Below the pieces are notes generated by a model that was given only the letters and a program-made list of their open reading frames with translations, made no database searches and had not been told where the DNA came from. Positions 51,711-63,733 of a DNA stretch of 64,000 bases are shown piece by piece. Location: assembly GCA_963921425.1 (NCBI GenBank), contig OY992833.1, positions 32,908,698 to 32,972,697 on the forward strand, read 5' to 3'. Each line of letters begins with the position of its first letter. Positions within the stretch are counted from its first letter, which is position 1. The position numbers were made by a program, and so were the translations under genes. The stretch comes from Dryas octopetala. Its lineage: Eukaryota > Streptophyta > Magnoliopsida > Rosales > Rosaceae.

Positions 51711-53192
51711 TTATTTTATGATCGAGACAGGTTATTTTCTAGATCTAATTATGAAGATCTTTTTTGTAAAAAATCAACTTAATCGGAAATCGCTTGGTTA
51801 TGTAACTGTGATAAAATAAACATATGATTTTGGTAATAATTTTGATTCACCGTTTGTTTATTTGATAACAATTAGGAAGTAAAATTTTGAAATTTTCAGT
51901 GAAATTTCGTCAAAAATTTCGTTTTTTAGGGGTATGAAAATTTTAACACCATACCAAATTAATTTCGAAAAATTTCCCGAAATTTTCCGAAATCCTCGAA
52001 ATTTTGCCAAAATTTTCCAAAATTCTCGAAATTTTGCCGAAATTTTTGATGTAGAGACCAGAGGGAGAGAGGGGAGGCAGAGACTAGAGGGAGAGGGGAG
52101 GTAGAGGCAGAGTACCGTCGCCGGAGGGAGAGAACAGATCGGAGAAGAAGCTGCAGCGGCGCGCTGTCGTCGGAGAGGAGTAGAGATCTGGAGAGGGAAA
52201 GGAGGAAGAAAAGGAGGTCGGGGGAAGGAGATGGAAGAGAGAGATTAGGAAGGGAGGATGGAGTGAGGGACTAGGATTAGGAGAAGAAAAACTGGAAGTG
52301 AAGGGGGAAGAAAAGAAAAAGGAAAGAAAAAAGAGAAAGACCACTAGAAGAAGACGAAGACCTGGAAGTCACGGGGGAAGAAGAGGAAAAGGAAAGAAAA
52401 AAAAAAGAAGAGAAAAGAAAAAAAAAAGAGGAAAGAAAAAAAAAATTTTAGGGTCGATTGAGATTTGAAGTCTTTAAGCAATTGAAAAGAAAAAAAAAGG
52501 TTTGAGATTTTATTTGGGGTTTGATTTGGCCATTTTGGTATTTCGTTTAGTTGTAAACATAAATTATAAAAAAAAAATTTATCCCCTCACCATGGAGTTT
52601 CATTCTCTTAATGTTTAGTTTTTTTAATTTCGAGAATTTGTGAAATTGAAATTTTAGGTAAACCGTTATCGCCGCTGCTGCCACTGGATTGGTTCTCTTT
52701 TAACCCAATTAGGCTCAATTTGACTATCGAAGACAATTTCCAAATCCTTTTTGAGTAAGTTTGCTACTTCCCGTTGCTACATTGATGATTTATTCATGTA
52801 ATTTCATTATATAATTATTAATTAGTGAAGCATTTTTTTAACAGTATTGTCTCCAGAGCGCATTTTATTCATCACATATTACATGAAACTTACCATATAA
52901 TTTAGTTTTTTCAATGTTTTTTATCAATGTAGTAGATAATATGTTAAATAAACATATGATAAAGTTTCATTCAAAATTTCCGTATTTTAATAGCAATTTC
53001 TGTCTGATTTTTGTTGAAATTTAAAAATCTTCTAAATTTTCATCGAAATTTTCATCGAAATTTCATTGAAATCTAAAATTTTATTCCTTGATAACAATTA
53101 CATGACCAAACGATTTTTGATTTAGTTAATTTTTTATAGAGATGATCTTCAAATAATTTTTTTAAAAATAAACGATTTCAATCATAAAAATA
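51711..53192. mobile_element. Old inverted-repeat MITE split by a hAT-like insertion
   Basis: The left part (51711-51872, with AATCGGAAATCGCTTGGTTA) and right part (53091-53192, with CCAAACGATTTTTGATTTAG) form the two arms of one inverted-repeat element. The same arm sequence occurs inside the MITE at 55336-55763 (CAATCGGAAATCATTTGGTT in reverse complement). The outer borders are approximate. Confidence 0.55.
51873..53090. mobile_element. hAT-like element A, 8-bp target duplication
   Basis: The left end TAGGAAGTAAAATTTTGAAA and the reverse complement of the right end, CAAGGAATAAAATTTTAGAT, are related inverted repeats. ATAACAAT is duplicated exactly at 51865-51872 and 53091-53098. Subterminal regions repeat CGAAATTTC many times. 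The middle (about 52050-52480) is a GA-rich tract that gives misleading open frames. There is no transposase. It is 1,218 bases. Confidence 0.85.
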
Positions 53193-53312
53193 TACTTAGA
53201 ATAAGAATATTAAAAAAGAAGATCCACGAAGAAAATGAATTGGAGAAGGTGAATGGTGGATAGCATTCCCCAAAAAACATTACTCATCTAGGTTACATTG
53301 CAAAGTTACAGG
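53193..53312. other. Short spacer between the two hAT-like elements
   Basis: 120 bases; no feature beyond the target duplication of element B at its right edge (53305-53312). Confidence 0.5.
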
Positions 53313-55097
53313 CAAGGAATGAAATTTCGAAAATTTCGGCGAAATTTTCGTTTTTTTGAAGTCCCGAAATTTTATCACGGATCCATTATTTTTCGGTATT
53401 ATTTCGGCGAAATTTCGAACTCATAATATGTTTATTTTTGTAAAATTTCGCCAAATTTCGTCGAAGTTTCGCCGAAATTTCGCCCAGCCACAAACTGAGA
53501 TCTTTCCCCCAAACTCAGATCAGCCCCAAATCTTCCCCAAACTCAGATCTCTTTCTCACTTGGAAGTTGAGGCCGTGGAGGGAGGAAGAAAAGAAGGGAG
53601 GAATAGAAGAGGGGCTGGGTTTTCAGTGGGTTTCGACGGCGGGGGGCGGTGGCAGAGGCGAGATGAGGGTGATGGTGGGCTGGTGATGGGGATGCCGAGA
53701 GAGAGAGAGAGTGAGACAGTGAGAGTGAGAGAGAGAGAGAAAGTGAGAAGCACGGGGTGGAGTCTGTGGAGAGAAAGGGAAAGAAGAAAAAAAAAAAAGG
53801 AAAGAAAGGGGAAATGGGGAATGGAGGAGCTGGAGGCTGTGAGTTTTTTGATTGCTATCAAAATAAAGAGCAAGAGGCTAAAATCCCAAGGCTGCCGCAT
53901 GTCAAGCCCAAGCAATGGTGATCGATCACCAACATCTTTCGTAAAGCCTTGTCGCCAATAATGGTTTATATTTATTGTTTTTTTTTTTTTTTTTCTATAA
54001 TGATTCCAAACTTCCAATAAACTTTCTCTTGATACAGTACAAGTGTGGCTGACTCCTCCAAACAAATATCTAGCCAAATTGAGTATGAATTCTGAATAGT
54101 CATTATATAAAACCAAAATATCTAGCTATTACAGTAATTTGGCAGTTGGACGCAATTGTGTGAGTGTGGGGTATCAAACAATATCAACCAAGTGTTTATT
54201 TACTTCACTAATTGGATATTATAAATTTATATATATATTTGGGCTAGATGATATATAATAATATTCCAACATCCAATAAGGCAATATCTAATATCTAATA
54301 TTAGAGAGCTTGCCTATAGGCTCCTCACTATTAATATAGCAATGTGAGTGATATTGTCCTTTTTTTTTTTTGGTAAAAGATATTGCCCTTCTTTAATTTT
54401 AAGTATAAAATAAAAACAAATAATTTGGAAAACAATGAAAAGGAAAAAAAAAAAAAAAAGGTTTAGAGTTGATTGAGGTTTGGGAACTTTGGGCAATTGG
54501 AAAGAAAAAAAAAAAGTTTCGGATTTCATTTGGCCATTTTTGTGTTTTATTTAATTGTTTTTAACCCTTATATATTTATTTATATATAAAAAATAATTAA
54601 AAATATCCTAAAGGGCCTAAACACTAATATCCTATACGGTTATACCATATCTTAAACAATATAGAGAATAGATTATAGAGTATATAGGGTTTAGTCTATA
54701 AATTATAGAGTATAAAAAGTATTAAGGTATATAGAGTATATAGAGTTTAGTATTAGGATTTAGTCTATAGATTATAGAGTATAAAGAATATACTAATTTC
54801 ATTTATTCATTATACTAATTTTATTTAACAGTATTTGTCCAGCGCGCATTATATTTACCTTATATCATATGAAACCTACTATATAATTTGGTTTCTTCAA
54901 TATTTTTTATAAATGTAATAGATAATATGTTAAATAAACATATGGTCAAGTTTCATTCAAAATTTCCGTATTTTGATAGCAATTTCCATCGTTTTTGTCT
55001 AATTTTATCGAAATCGAAATTTTAATCGAAATTTCCGCGAAAATTTCCATCGAAATTTCCATCGAAAATTTCCTCGAAACCGAAATTTTACTCCTTG
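53313..55097. mobile_element. hAT-like element B, sister of element A
   Basis: The left end CAAGGAATGAAATTTCGAAA and the reverse complement of the right end, CAAGGAGTAAAATTTCGGTT, flank 1,785 bases. GTTACAGG is duplicated exactly at 53305-53312 and 55098-55105. It shares with element A the CGAAATTTC subterminal repeats, a GA-rich block (about 53560-53830) and a conserved right third (ATAATATGTTAAATAAACAT, TTTCATTCAAAATTTCCGTA). No transposase is seen. The open frame at 53356-53961 is the GA tract, not a gene. Confidence 0.85.
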
Positions 55098-55335
55098 GTT
55101 ACAGGAGCCACACACTAATTGGAATGCATGTGAAGCCAGTCAAAAATTGAATGATTGGACATCATAGAAAGTCATCATACTTCCTTCCCTTTATTTCTCA
55201 CTTGTGCTTTCAATGGAGACAATCAGAAAAGTTATGTTATGTGGGAACCAATAAAAGCACCCACTGGTTGTCTGGTTGTGGGGGCGAGGCCAACACTATA
55301 GGAGATAGCATGATAGAAAGTATTGTTAAAATTTA

Positions 55336-55763
55336 TAACAATACTTGGGTCACCCTAAGAGGTAATTCAAGGTTATTCTACTTTTTCAAATTTTAATTTT
55401 GACAATGTTAATATATGATCAAAATTATTCACTTTTTAGATAACACATTAAAGATCATTTTTATAAAAAATAAAATCAATCGAAAGTAGTTTGATTATAT
55501 AGCTGTTGTTAATTAAATAGAAAAATAGATAGTTTTCAATTAAAGAGTGATTTTTTTACTAAACCGTTAATTTTTTTTATTTAATCAACAACAGTTATAC
55601 AACCAAATGATTTCCGATTGAGTTAATTTTTTGTAGAAAAGATCTATAATAGGTGATCTAAAAAATAAACGGTTCCGATCATGCGCCGGCATTACCGAAA
55701 TCAAAATTTGGGGAGAGTGGAGTGACCTTGAGATATCTCCAAGGAGTGACCCAAGTATTGTTC
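55336..55763. mobile_element. MULE-like MITE with 9-bp target duplication
   Basis: The left end is TAACAATACTTGGGTCAC and the right end in reverse complement is GAACAATACTTGGGTCAC. TAAAATTTA is duplicated at 55327-55335 and 55764-55772. The interior is itself an inverted repeat (GTTGTTAATTAAATAGAAAA against ATTTAATCAACAACAG). The terminal motif resembles that of the MITE at 22053 (GAACAATGCTTGGGTACTC). Confidence 0.75.
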
Positions 55764-56339
55764 TAAAATTTATTAGTGTAAGCAACACAGTACACAAACA
55801 AACAGTTCAGTTGGAACTTGGAAGCACTGTCAAATTGCCTATTCTACACGTAAATTTAATCCCCCTCCACAAAAAATGAAAAACACAAGTACACAACACA
55901 TGCTTAACAGCTTAAGGCCTCCTAATTGGGAAACAACCTCTAGCTTTTTGTTGGTATCCTTTGTGTGTCTCTTTGTGCAAATCCACATACGCAAAGACAT
56001 CTCTAGCTCACAATCTCCATCACATACTCATTTGTTAGCTAATGAAACTAAATTATTTGTTTGGGGAAGGGTTCTCTTCAATCACCTCTTGTACTTCTGT
56101 GCTGAGTATATACGAATGCACCACTGCAATTGCAGTGTTATAGTAGTATTATTCAGACTTGTGTACAGGTGTTTGGGGGTGAAAAAGAAAGGGCGAATGA
56201 CGCCCCTTTCATTTATGAATAATAAAATTATTCAAACTACATTTAGTGATGATCTTGTTAATCATCACTCTTACAGATGTAGAGTCATATTAATTTAATA
56301 TACATTATTCGATAATTCTCTGACAGTTTTTATTTTTTT

Positions 56340-56516
56340 GAATCTAGTGGTTGTTTGACATGATGACAGAGTCCTAGTTCCAGAGATTTTGGGTTCGAAA
56401 CATCCATCCCCATTTTCGACTTATTAATTTCTATTGTCTATATCACTAGTTCTAGAGATTTTGGGTTGGAAACATCTATCCCCATTTTTGACTTATTAAT
56501 TTCTATTGTCTACCTC
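56340..56516 (+). repeat. 72-bp tandem duplication with tRNA-like boxes (SINE remnant candidate)
   Basis: The block starting CTAGTTCCAGAGATTTTGGG at 56374 repeats at 56446 (period 72). The first copy is preceded by a TCTAGTGGTTG A-box-like sequence and includes GGGTTCGAAAC, a good pol III B-box. The second copy has GGGTTGGAAAC. It could be a partly duplicated tRNA-derived SINE. Confidence 0.5.
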
Positions 56517-58634
56517 TCACGCCTTAACTAAAAATTTTGTGGTCTAATGATTATTTGACATAACTTACTTAGTTACTTATGTGAGTTTTCACCTCCATTT
56601 GAAAGGGATGGACGGTAAATGTAACAAATATCGATTCCTGTATCTATTAAACTTTATCTAATGAGTCTTTTTGTTTGATTAAAGAGTGGGTCAACCTATT
56701 TGGCCAAAAAAACGAATGGGTCAACCTCCTGGCAAAAAAGAGAGCGGGTCAACCAAATTTTTTCTTTTTTTCCTAACTAGTTATTAGTGTAGTTTTTAAC
56801 TTACATAAGTAAGTTTTTAAAATTCAGTTTTTATTTTTTAATCTTCTCTTCTCTCTCCTGCTAATACTCTCTTTCTCTCATTTCTCTCACTTTCCCTTTC
56901 TCTCTCCCAACCTCACGCTCTCTCTCTCTCTCGCTATGTCTGACCGGCGATATCTCTGTCGTCCGGCGGTTCATGGAGGCGAGACCACCTCCGAAATGCT
57001 CGTCTCTCCCTCCTCTCTTTGCCCATATGTTCTGATTTTCCAGAAAAGCAAGGATTGCGGCGACCCAACCTGGGGCAGAGCCGATCCCTGCAATTTTAGC
57101 CGGTTTCTTAAAACAACTATGAAAATCCCTACTGCCAATGCATAATTATACAAATCCATCTCACACATGTTGTGAAAAGACAGTTGGCGATGAGAATCCA
57201 ATGGCTAGAAGTAGCAGAGAATAATAAAGGCCAGGGCAAGGCTGAAAATTTAAAAGCATGGCTTTCTTATTCAGTTTGCTACTCTACATAACAAAGTCTG
57301 CAATCCACAAGCTACTTGGAATAGATTGAATCCCCAATAAGTTATATTAGAAAGGTATATGAAAATCTTCACAAACATAATTTAGTAAACAAAACAAAAA
57401 TGTGGAAACAAAGAGGGAAACCTATACTGCTTGCGGAAGGCAAATACATAATTACCAAAATCACTAATCCTAAACCTTCATCCAAGAATAACTTAACCCA
57501 ATTTACATCCCTACCAAGGCTGACTTTTCAAAATACAACATAATAATTTTTCAGCATTTTCAAACTCTCTTTGAAGAAAAGAAGCTTATAATTTAGCATG
57601 GAAATTAAACCTTCTAGATCATCCTAAATAATGTAAGAAATTGACTAGCAACTTCATATTGGGTCATTTCAGAAGTATTCCAGCCATATAAACCCTGTAT
57701 GGATCGTCAGTTCAACAAAAAACTCAAGACATCTCAGCTTTTATTTGATATATTTGCACACTCCTTTGCATCTCAAAGCTCTGTTCCGTGCATAGATATA
57801 AGCTTCCATGCCCTTTCCTACTGAATTTTCATCATTACTATATTTCATCAAAGTTATTTATTCCCCCCATAAATATTCACCTGAGGGACATAATTTGAGG
57901 GGCAATACATCAAAGGATTAGATTTACTTCAATGTTATTGATTTCAAACCTTTCGTTAAATCCAATGGCCCTCAAACTAAATCCCTTAGGTCAACACCTA
58001 TGCATTTCCCCCATACTTTTGCTGGATCCTTAGTCTTCTGTTCAATGATGCAAAATAATTGGAATACACTATGTAAGTAAACACCTTGGAATTCCCAAAA
58101 GAGACTCACCACCTGCAGTGTACCAGCATGCTAATTGTTAATGTACTTAATTAACTACTGAACACCACGACAAGTCCCAATTTTCAACTTTGTTCAAGCG
58201 CAACTCATGTTTCAAAACAGCTTAAAACTCCAAACATTGAAGAACAAACAAAAGAAATTAAAAGCACTAAAGAAAGGAACTTGTTACAAAGAGCAATTCC
58301 CAAAAACAGAAAATTTTCACTGCTGCCTACTTATAATTAAAAGCACTGGCAATGAGTAAAATAAATGGTCTCCAATCAAACAGCCATGCAAAGCAGAATA
58401 ACTAAAACAATCAAGTTATTTAACTTCAGAGACAACCTCACCCCTTAAAATTGCTACTGTTGGTCATTCTCAATATATCATTATCGCTTGTATATAGGAT
58501 GGAGAAAAAGAACATGCACCAAAGAAACCCATCTCTCCTATGACTAGGGATGTGCTGCTCTTACGAAAAAGTAGTCACTTGAACAATCCTACTTAAATAT
58601 ATACACAAAGCATAAGAGTAGTAAGTAACCCAGC

Positions 58635-58735
58635 CAGAAGAGTGCCTTTAGGCTCCTCTCCCTTAGAACAAGGCTCAAGCGCAAGATCCTAGGTTGAATA
58701 CCTTGTGGGAGCATGGGATCGTCTAAATTACCAAA
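58635..58735 (+). mobile_element. Possible tRNA-derived SINE remnant
   Basis: The stretch AGGCTCCTCTCCCTTAGAAC, AAGGCTCAAGCGCAAGATCC and AGGTTGAATACCTTG has a B-box-like GGTTGAATACC and is followed by an A-rich tail (ACCAAAAGAAAAGAA). It is not a functional tRNA. Family not identified. Confidence 0.3.
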
Positions 58736-59243
58736 AGAAAAGAATAAGTAATCTGGCCATTTTTCCTATTCTATTTCAGTATAACTCACAGTTTCTGTTT
58801 CGTAAATAATTCAGTACTATTGAAAAAAAAATAATAATTTAGTACTTAAGTGTTGAAAGCATGTCCACACATCATCAAACAGAACAAACACCAAATGAAA
58901 AATATAAATCTCTTATCAATGCACATTTGATTCAACAACTGATTATTAAACTAAATTATCAGAAAAACTAATACCAAAAGACATAAAAAAGAAGACTCAG
59001 GCACAATTAAGTTTAATTTAACAGCAAATAAACAAAAAAGTACAACATAAACGACCTAAATCAGAGCAAGTATTTAAACATCATCAACTTAATAGCAATA
59101 CCATGAAAATTCCCAATCCTCAGATGTATTAATTCTCCAATACAACCCAACAAAACAGTACAAACACTACAAATCAAAACCATAGATAAAGTAAGATAAA
59201 AAAAATACAGTTTTCCACAGCACCAAATTTACCTCTCTCACTC

Positions 59244-59876
59244 TCATCCTGCTTTTGTCTCTGCCTTGGCATTGGCCTTCGACCCGCCCTTCGCTTCGGG
59301 CTTCTCCGCTTTTGCCTCCCCCGAGCAACACCCACCACCATGTTCATGATGGTGGTGATGGTGGTGATGATGGCCATGCCCATGATGCGCATGAACATGC
59401 CCCCCATGTGCTTTCTTCCCCTTCAACTCCTTCCTCATATCATAAGCATCCTCTCCATCCGCATAGTACTTCGCTTCCACATCATGAATCTTATACCCCA
59501 AAGTCTCCGTATACAAATTGAAAGCCGCCCGATTGCTCTTCCTCACGTGGAGCGACACGTACTCGGCCGCGAACACCTGTTCCATGGCGTTCTGGGCCGC
59601 GCTCATGAGCTTGGTGGCGAGGCCCAGTTTGCGGTGGGTTCGGAGCACGGCTAGCGAGGTTATGTGGCCATGGCACTCGTTGCTCTCCTCCTCCATCTTG
59701 GCCAAGACGTAGCCGACGATGCGGCCGTTGTAGTCTTCGGCGACGTAGAGTAGCTGCGGCCATGAGAGGATGTGGTAGAGGTAGTACTTCATCTGGTAGT
59801 TCTCCGGGAGGCAGAAGAGGTTGCAGGCTTGCATGGCCAGGAGGTCGTCTATGGTGGCCTTGCGTATGCACACCAT
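59244..59876 (-). CDS. NAA10: N-alpha-acetyltransferase 10, NatA catalytic subunit, intronless
   Basis: NAA10 with NAA15 acetylates nascent N-termini at the ribosome (Ala, Ser, Thr, Gly, after Met removal). The 210-residue protein starts [20 protein letters not shown] and includes [20 protein letters not shown]. The GNAT acetyl-CoA loop is [13 protein letters not shown] (R-x-x-G-x-A, about residues 80-92). [20 protein letters not shown] follows. The catalytic core ends near residue 150. A His-rich tail ([18 protein letters not shown]) and an Ala/Lys/Glu-rich end follow; plant NAA10 tails vary and this His run is unusual. The codons are GC-rich compared with the surroundings. A single exon is seen. 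Confidence 0.95.
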   Translation of the reverse strand: MVCIRKATIDDLLAMQACNLFCLPENYQMKYYLYHILSWPQLLYVAEDYNGRIVGYVLAKMEEESNECHGHITSLAVLRTHRKLGLATKLMSAAQNAMEQVFAAEYVSLHVRKSNRAAFNLYTETLGYKIHDVEAKYYADGEDAYDMRKELKGKKAHGGHVHAHHGHGHHHHHHHHHEHGGGCCSGEAKAEKPEAKGGSKANAKAETKAG

Positions 59877-59905
59877 TTTTTGTGAAGGTCTGGGGTTTCT
59901 AGGGT

Positions 59906-59913
59906 TAGGGTTT
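59906..59913 (-). promoter_or_regulatory. Telo-box upstream of NAA10
   Basis: AAACCCTA on the minus strand, 30 bases upstream of the NAA10 ATG. Site II-type motifs (TGGGCT at 60039-60044 and TGGGCC at 60051-60056, plus strand) lie further upstream. The pair is known from growth- and translation-linked plant promoters. Confidence 0.5.
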
Positions 59914-61123
59914 TGGTGCGGGAGATTTGATTTTGAGGAAGAGAGACTGTTGTGTTGTTAGTTGTTACGGACCTACGGTGCGAGGTCGAGAAGTGGGGTT
60001 CTGGATTTTTAATAATATTGGGTTTGGGTGTGTGGAATTGGGCTGAATCATGGGCCTCGTAATGAGTTTAGATATGGGCATACATTTTTCAACCTTCTAT
60101 TCTATTGACTATCGTCCCCAATAAGTCTCACAAGTGCCAAGTAAGCATCACGTAGATCAAATTGACAGACTCATTAACGGAACTAAGGGAATCAAATAAA
60201 TTGAGACACCGGAATAAATTTCATGTGGTTAAGGACCTAAGGTTGACAAAAAAAACTCTCAGGCGATGAAGTGAGATTTCGCTTAAAATTGGGTGGCAAA
60301 AGAGTAATTAATTTTTTTTTGTCGGATCTTCTATTGCTGTATTAATATTTTACAAGAACGGCCAAAAAAATATTTTAGAAGACATGTAAAAAATATTTCC
60401 AACAAAGAAAAAGACTATAGAAATGATAATTTTTTTTATGTAATTGTGAGTTATAACTTATAACAAACTAACTGTTGTGTCAAGAGTTCAAACATTTTAA
60501 AGTGAGCCCACTTCTCGTTTAGAGTTTAGTGTTAAAAACATAATATATTCTCGTTTAGAGTTTAGTGTTAAAAACATAATATAAACCCGACAAATTAAGT
60601 GTCATTTGATTAATCTAAAGCTCTTATAAAACTGTTTCTCAAAGTTACTAGCAGACCTACCAGAACAATTAAAAAAAAGTGGGTTTCAATAATTGAAGGG
60701 ATTAATGGTTACTGATACTGACTGTGGTTTGCCTCATTCCTATTGGAACGTTGATCCATGCAGTAATTGAGTTGCGTTCATACGTACCATTTCATGTACA
60801 AGAGTTTCCCGTTTGTTCTCATTCAAATAAACAATCCACATGAGCTATGATATTCATTATTTCATTATTGATCAATAATATTTTCTGATATATATATATA
60901 TATTTATTTATTTATTTGGTATCCAAGAATCATATGCTTAAGTAAGAATCTGAAAGAAGGGAAAGGAGCTCTTGAAGATACGCAAGAGGAAACTGAGTGT
61001 ATTTGAATACAAACAACGATATATTTCATACGGACACATGTATCATAAAGATCATACATATCCTAGCAAAGGAGTAACCTCTCAGTCAAGATCAATATAC
61101 CAACAAAAGGAGTGACCTCCCAG
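59914..61123. other. Spacer between NAA10 and the F-box/WD40 gene
   Basis: No gene is recognised. It holds the NAA10 promoter, a 36-bp tandem duplication at 60512-60583 and a TA/TTTA microsatellite at about 60888-60915. The last stretch is probably the 3' UTR of the next gene. Confidence 0.5.
60512..60583. repeat. 36-bp tandem duplication
   Basis: TTCTCGTTTAGAGTTTAGTG with following TTAAAAACATAATATA is repeated twice, almost identically, with a period of 36. Confidence 0.85.
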
Positions 61124-63066
61124 TCAGTTGAATTTCCACACACTGATATACTTATTATTGTGTGTGGTGATAACCTTCTTCATCCCAACCGCCAAGCATG
61201 TAATTGGAGGTCGACTGCTTCGGGGGATGCTGTCAATGGGGGTGTCTTCTGAAAGCCTTCTTGCTTTCATTCTTTGGGCAGTCCCACTCCCAACTGTGTT
61301 TTGATGAGAACTTGAACTTGGTAAGTTGCCTTCCAAAACACATCTTGATATTACTTCACCTGTGTTCTGATTCAGTAGACGTAGCACGCCATCTATTCCA
61401 CCAACAGCCAAAGTTGATGAATCATTTCTCAGGTGTTGCAATGAATATATAACATTTGGACTCACTCGTGTTTCCCATAGAGATCTCATTGTCCTGAATT
61501 ATATAATGGACCAAGGTCAGTCAACTATTATTACAGGATCTGTCACTGTTCAAAAACCAAAATTCCAAGGGCAGAACCAACTAAAACTGACGAGAGTCAG
61601 CTGATCCTTTTTTTTTTTTTTTAACTTTTCAGACTACATTTATGATATTTAAACCTCTGTTTAGAAATGAGAACAGGCCTAATATCTCAATCATTGCCTT
61701 CCTTTAGAAATGAGGATCCACGTGCTATTTCATCATCGCTTTTTATTGAAGTTTTCATCTTCAAGCAATTATCATTATGTAGAAGGGATAAGTCGGTAAC
61801 TACTTGCATTTAACACTATCTACTATTGATATAATCTTCAGCTGATTTGAAATAATGCAAACCTTGTATGTAAAATTGTAATAAGGTGCATATGATAAAT
61901 ATAGACTTGCATCAGAAATTAAAAGCTGAAGTACAAAATGGGTTTAGCCAGGCAAGTTAAAATTCTTAAAATAGCATTTGAAGTCATATTCCATACCTAA
62001 GGTCCCAACAACATGCATATCCAGCAGTTGATCCAGAAAATAGTAGGTGAGAGCACGGGTTGAAACACAAAGTCCCTATGCCTGTCATGAAAAATTGAAA
62101 CTATATTTATTCTCTCATGAATATAACACCCACTCTAAAGAAAGAGGCTATAAGTATGTCACTAAACATATATGATATATCATAATAAGTACCAAAATTT
62201 CCAAAAAACTGCAATAGTGGAATGAAATCTCTTTCATTTCTATTTCACATGAATATAATTCATTCAACAAGGACAGAAGGGCAAAAACAACCAAGGACAG
62301 AAGAGCACAAAAATAAGAATACATCCATCAGTTATCAGGCCATCAGGCATAAATAACAAACAAATATGATACAGCACAATTATGGCTTCTAGTTGACCCC
62401 ATTTGCAGCTTTGGGGAGTCAATCTCTAAAGAGCATTCAGGGATCCCCACAAAGGCATTTAAATGAGTCTTGGCTCTGTGGTAAAAGATAATCTCCAAGA
62501 AATACTCAAAACATGATCAATATGAACAGAGAACACTCTTTGTGTGCAATTTTATGCTCCATGTCAGTATCTACAATGAAATGAGTTGTGCGGTACACAA
62601 TGAATCATGATATGCTAGACTTGGTGATGAAGGATGCAAAAAGAATATACTTAGAATTGGTACAAGCTTAGAAATTAGTTCCAATTTATTTAGTTCTTAT
62701 TAGTTAAAGCTAGAAGCCTAGAACTGGAATGCAGTTGTTAATGAATTAGTTAGCTCTTTTTATAACAAATTAATACTTTAGAATTTTAATTTTAAAGTTA
62801 TTTCAATATTTTCGTAGAGTATTTTAGATATTTGATTATTAGGGGATTGCGAATATAAGTAGGCCTTATTGTAAAATATGAGTTTATCCTAATCTCCCTA
62901 TTCTCTTTGTTTTCTCTATATCTCTCTCTTTCTCTCTCTGTGCTTCTCTCCTTGTTCAGTATCATTAAGCCATGAGTGTTACCAAGAAGGACAAAAGGTG
63001 TCCAAATGGCTGAAAGAAACACCAGGAGTGGAGGCTAAACATATCACAACGGGCAACATAAGTTTT

Positions 63067-63103
<37 letters not shown>

Positions 63104-63733
63104 TTTTCCTCTACTTCTCCTCCTGCATCACTAAGCCATGAGTGTTACCAAGGATAAATGGTGTCCAAATGGCTGAAGGAAACACCAGAAGTGGAGACTA
63201 AAAATATCACTACTGGCAACATAAATCTCTCTGTCTCTACTTCTCTCCTTGTCCTGCATGACTGCATCACTAAGCCACAAGTGTTACCGTATAAAAGGTG
63301 TCCAAATGGCTGAAGGAAACACCAGGAGTGGAGGCTAAAAATATCACAACTGGCAACATAAGGCTCTTCTTTGCATTTTCATACATTTACATAAATATGT
63401 ATACATGGTATTACAGAATGAGGAGAAACCAATAACTAAACAAAAACTCAACTCCAGACAGAAGACAAAATTACTGTGAACGCTGAGGGCATACAAAGGA
63501 ACAAATATTTCCGAAAATGGTAGATATAAGATAACATAGTTAGAATCCAATTGTACTCCCAAAGTTCTTGATAGAGCAGGCATACAACTTAACCTGTGTT
63601 ATTTCTTGATCTTAACTTCTCTACCGGCGGATCAGATAAAAGTCCAGATATTGTGATACTACCAAGAGAAGACCCGCTAAGAATCAATTGATCATCACTC
63701 ACACTTAAGCATGTTACTGGCCCATCATGCATT
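61124..63733 (-). CDS. F-box/WD40 repeat protein, 3' exons only (runs off right edge)
   Basis: Three exons on the minus strand: 63733-63594, 62081-61997 and 61493-61124 (stop). They join in phase and encode the C-terminal ~198 residues. WD40-type pieces are HDGPVTCLSVSDDQLILSGS, CSHLLFSGSTAGYACCWDL and STLAVGGIDGVLRLLNQNTG; the end reads ITCLAVGMKKVITTHNNKYI and then SVWKFN. The closest family I can name is the F-box/WD-40 protein At3g52030 of Arabidopsis. F-box proteins of this kind are substrate receptors of SCF ubiquitin ligases, but the F-box itself would lie beyond base 64000, so that part is inferred. No lesion is seen. Confidence 0.8.
62961..63361. repeat. Three-copy tandem repeat (~140-165 bp) in an F-box/WD40 intron
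   Basis: Copies start at 62961, 63127 and 63266, each with ATCAYTAAGCC, AGTGTTACC, GGTGTCCAAATGGCTGAA, GAAACACCAG and a CAACATAA end. The first is longer because of a CT microsatellite (about 63071-63101) at the first junction. Confidence 0.9.

Larger units (their letters stand above)
55773..59243. other. Long spacer before the NAA10 3' end
   Basis: No gene is recognised in about 3.5 kb. 56850-56940 is CT-rich. The open frame at 56936-57145 has no recognisable similarity. The NAA10 3' UTR probably lies in the last 200-300 bases. Small repeats are listed separately. Confidence 0.5.

Noticed and set aside
53356-53961. 201-codon open frame on the plus strand, with a 186-codon frame opposite
   Set aside because: It is made from the CGAAATTTC repeats and GA-rich tract of hAT-like element B; no domain is recognisable.
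56936-57145. 69-codon plus-strand frame starting MSDRRYLCRP
   Set aside because: No recognisable similarity, follows a CT-rich tract, and no supporting exon was found.
58635-58735. tRNA gene
   Set aside because: Only a B-box-like stretch; no cloverleaf arms or acceptor stem could be drawn, so it is kept only as a weak SINE candidate.
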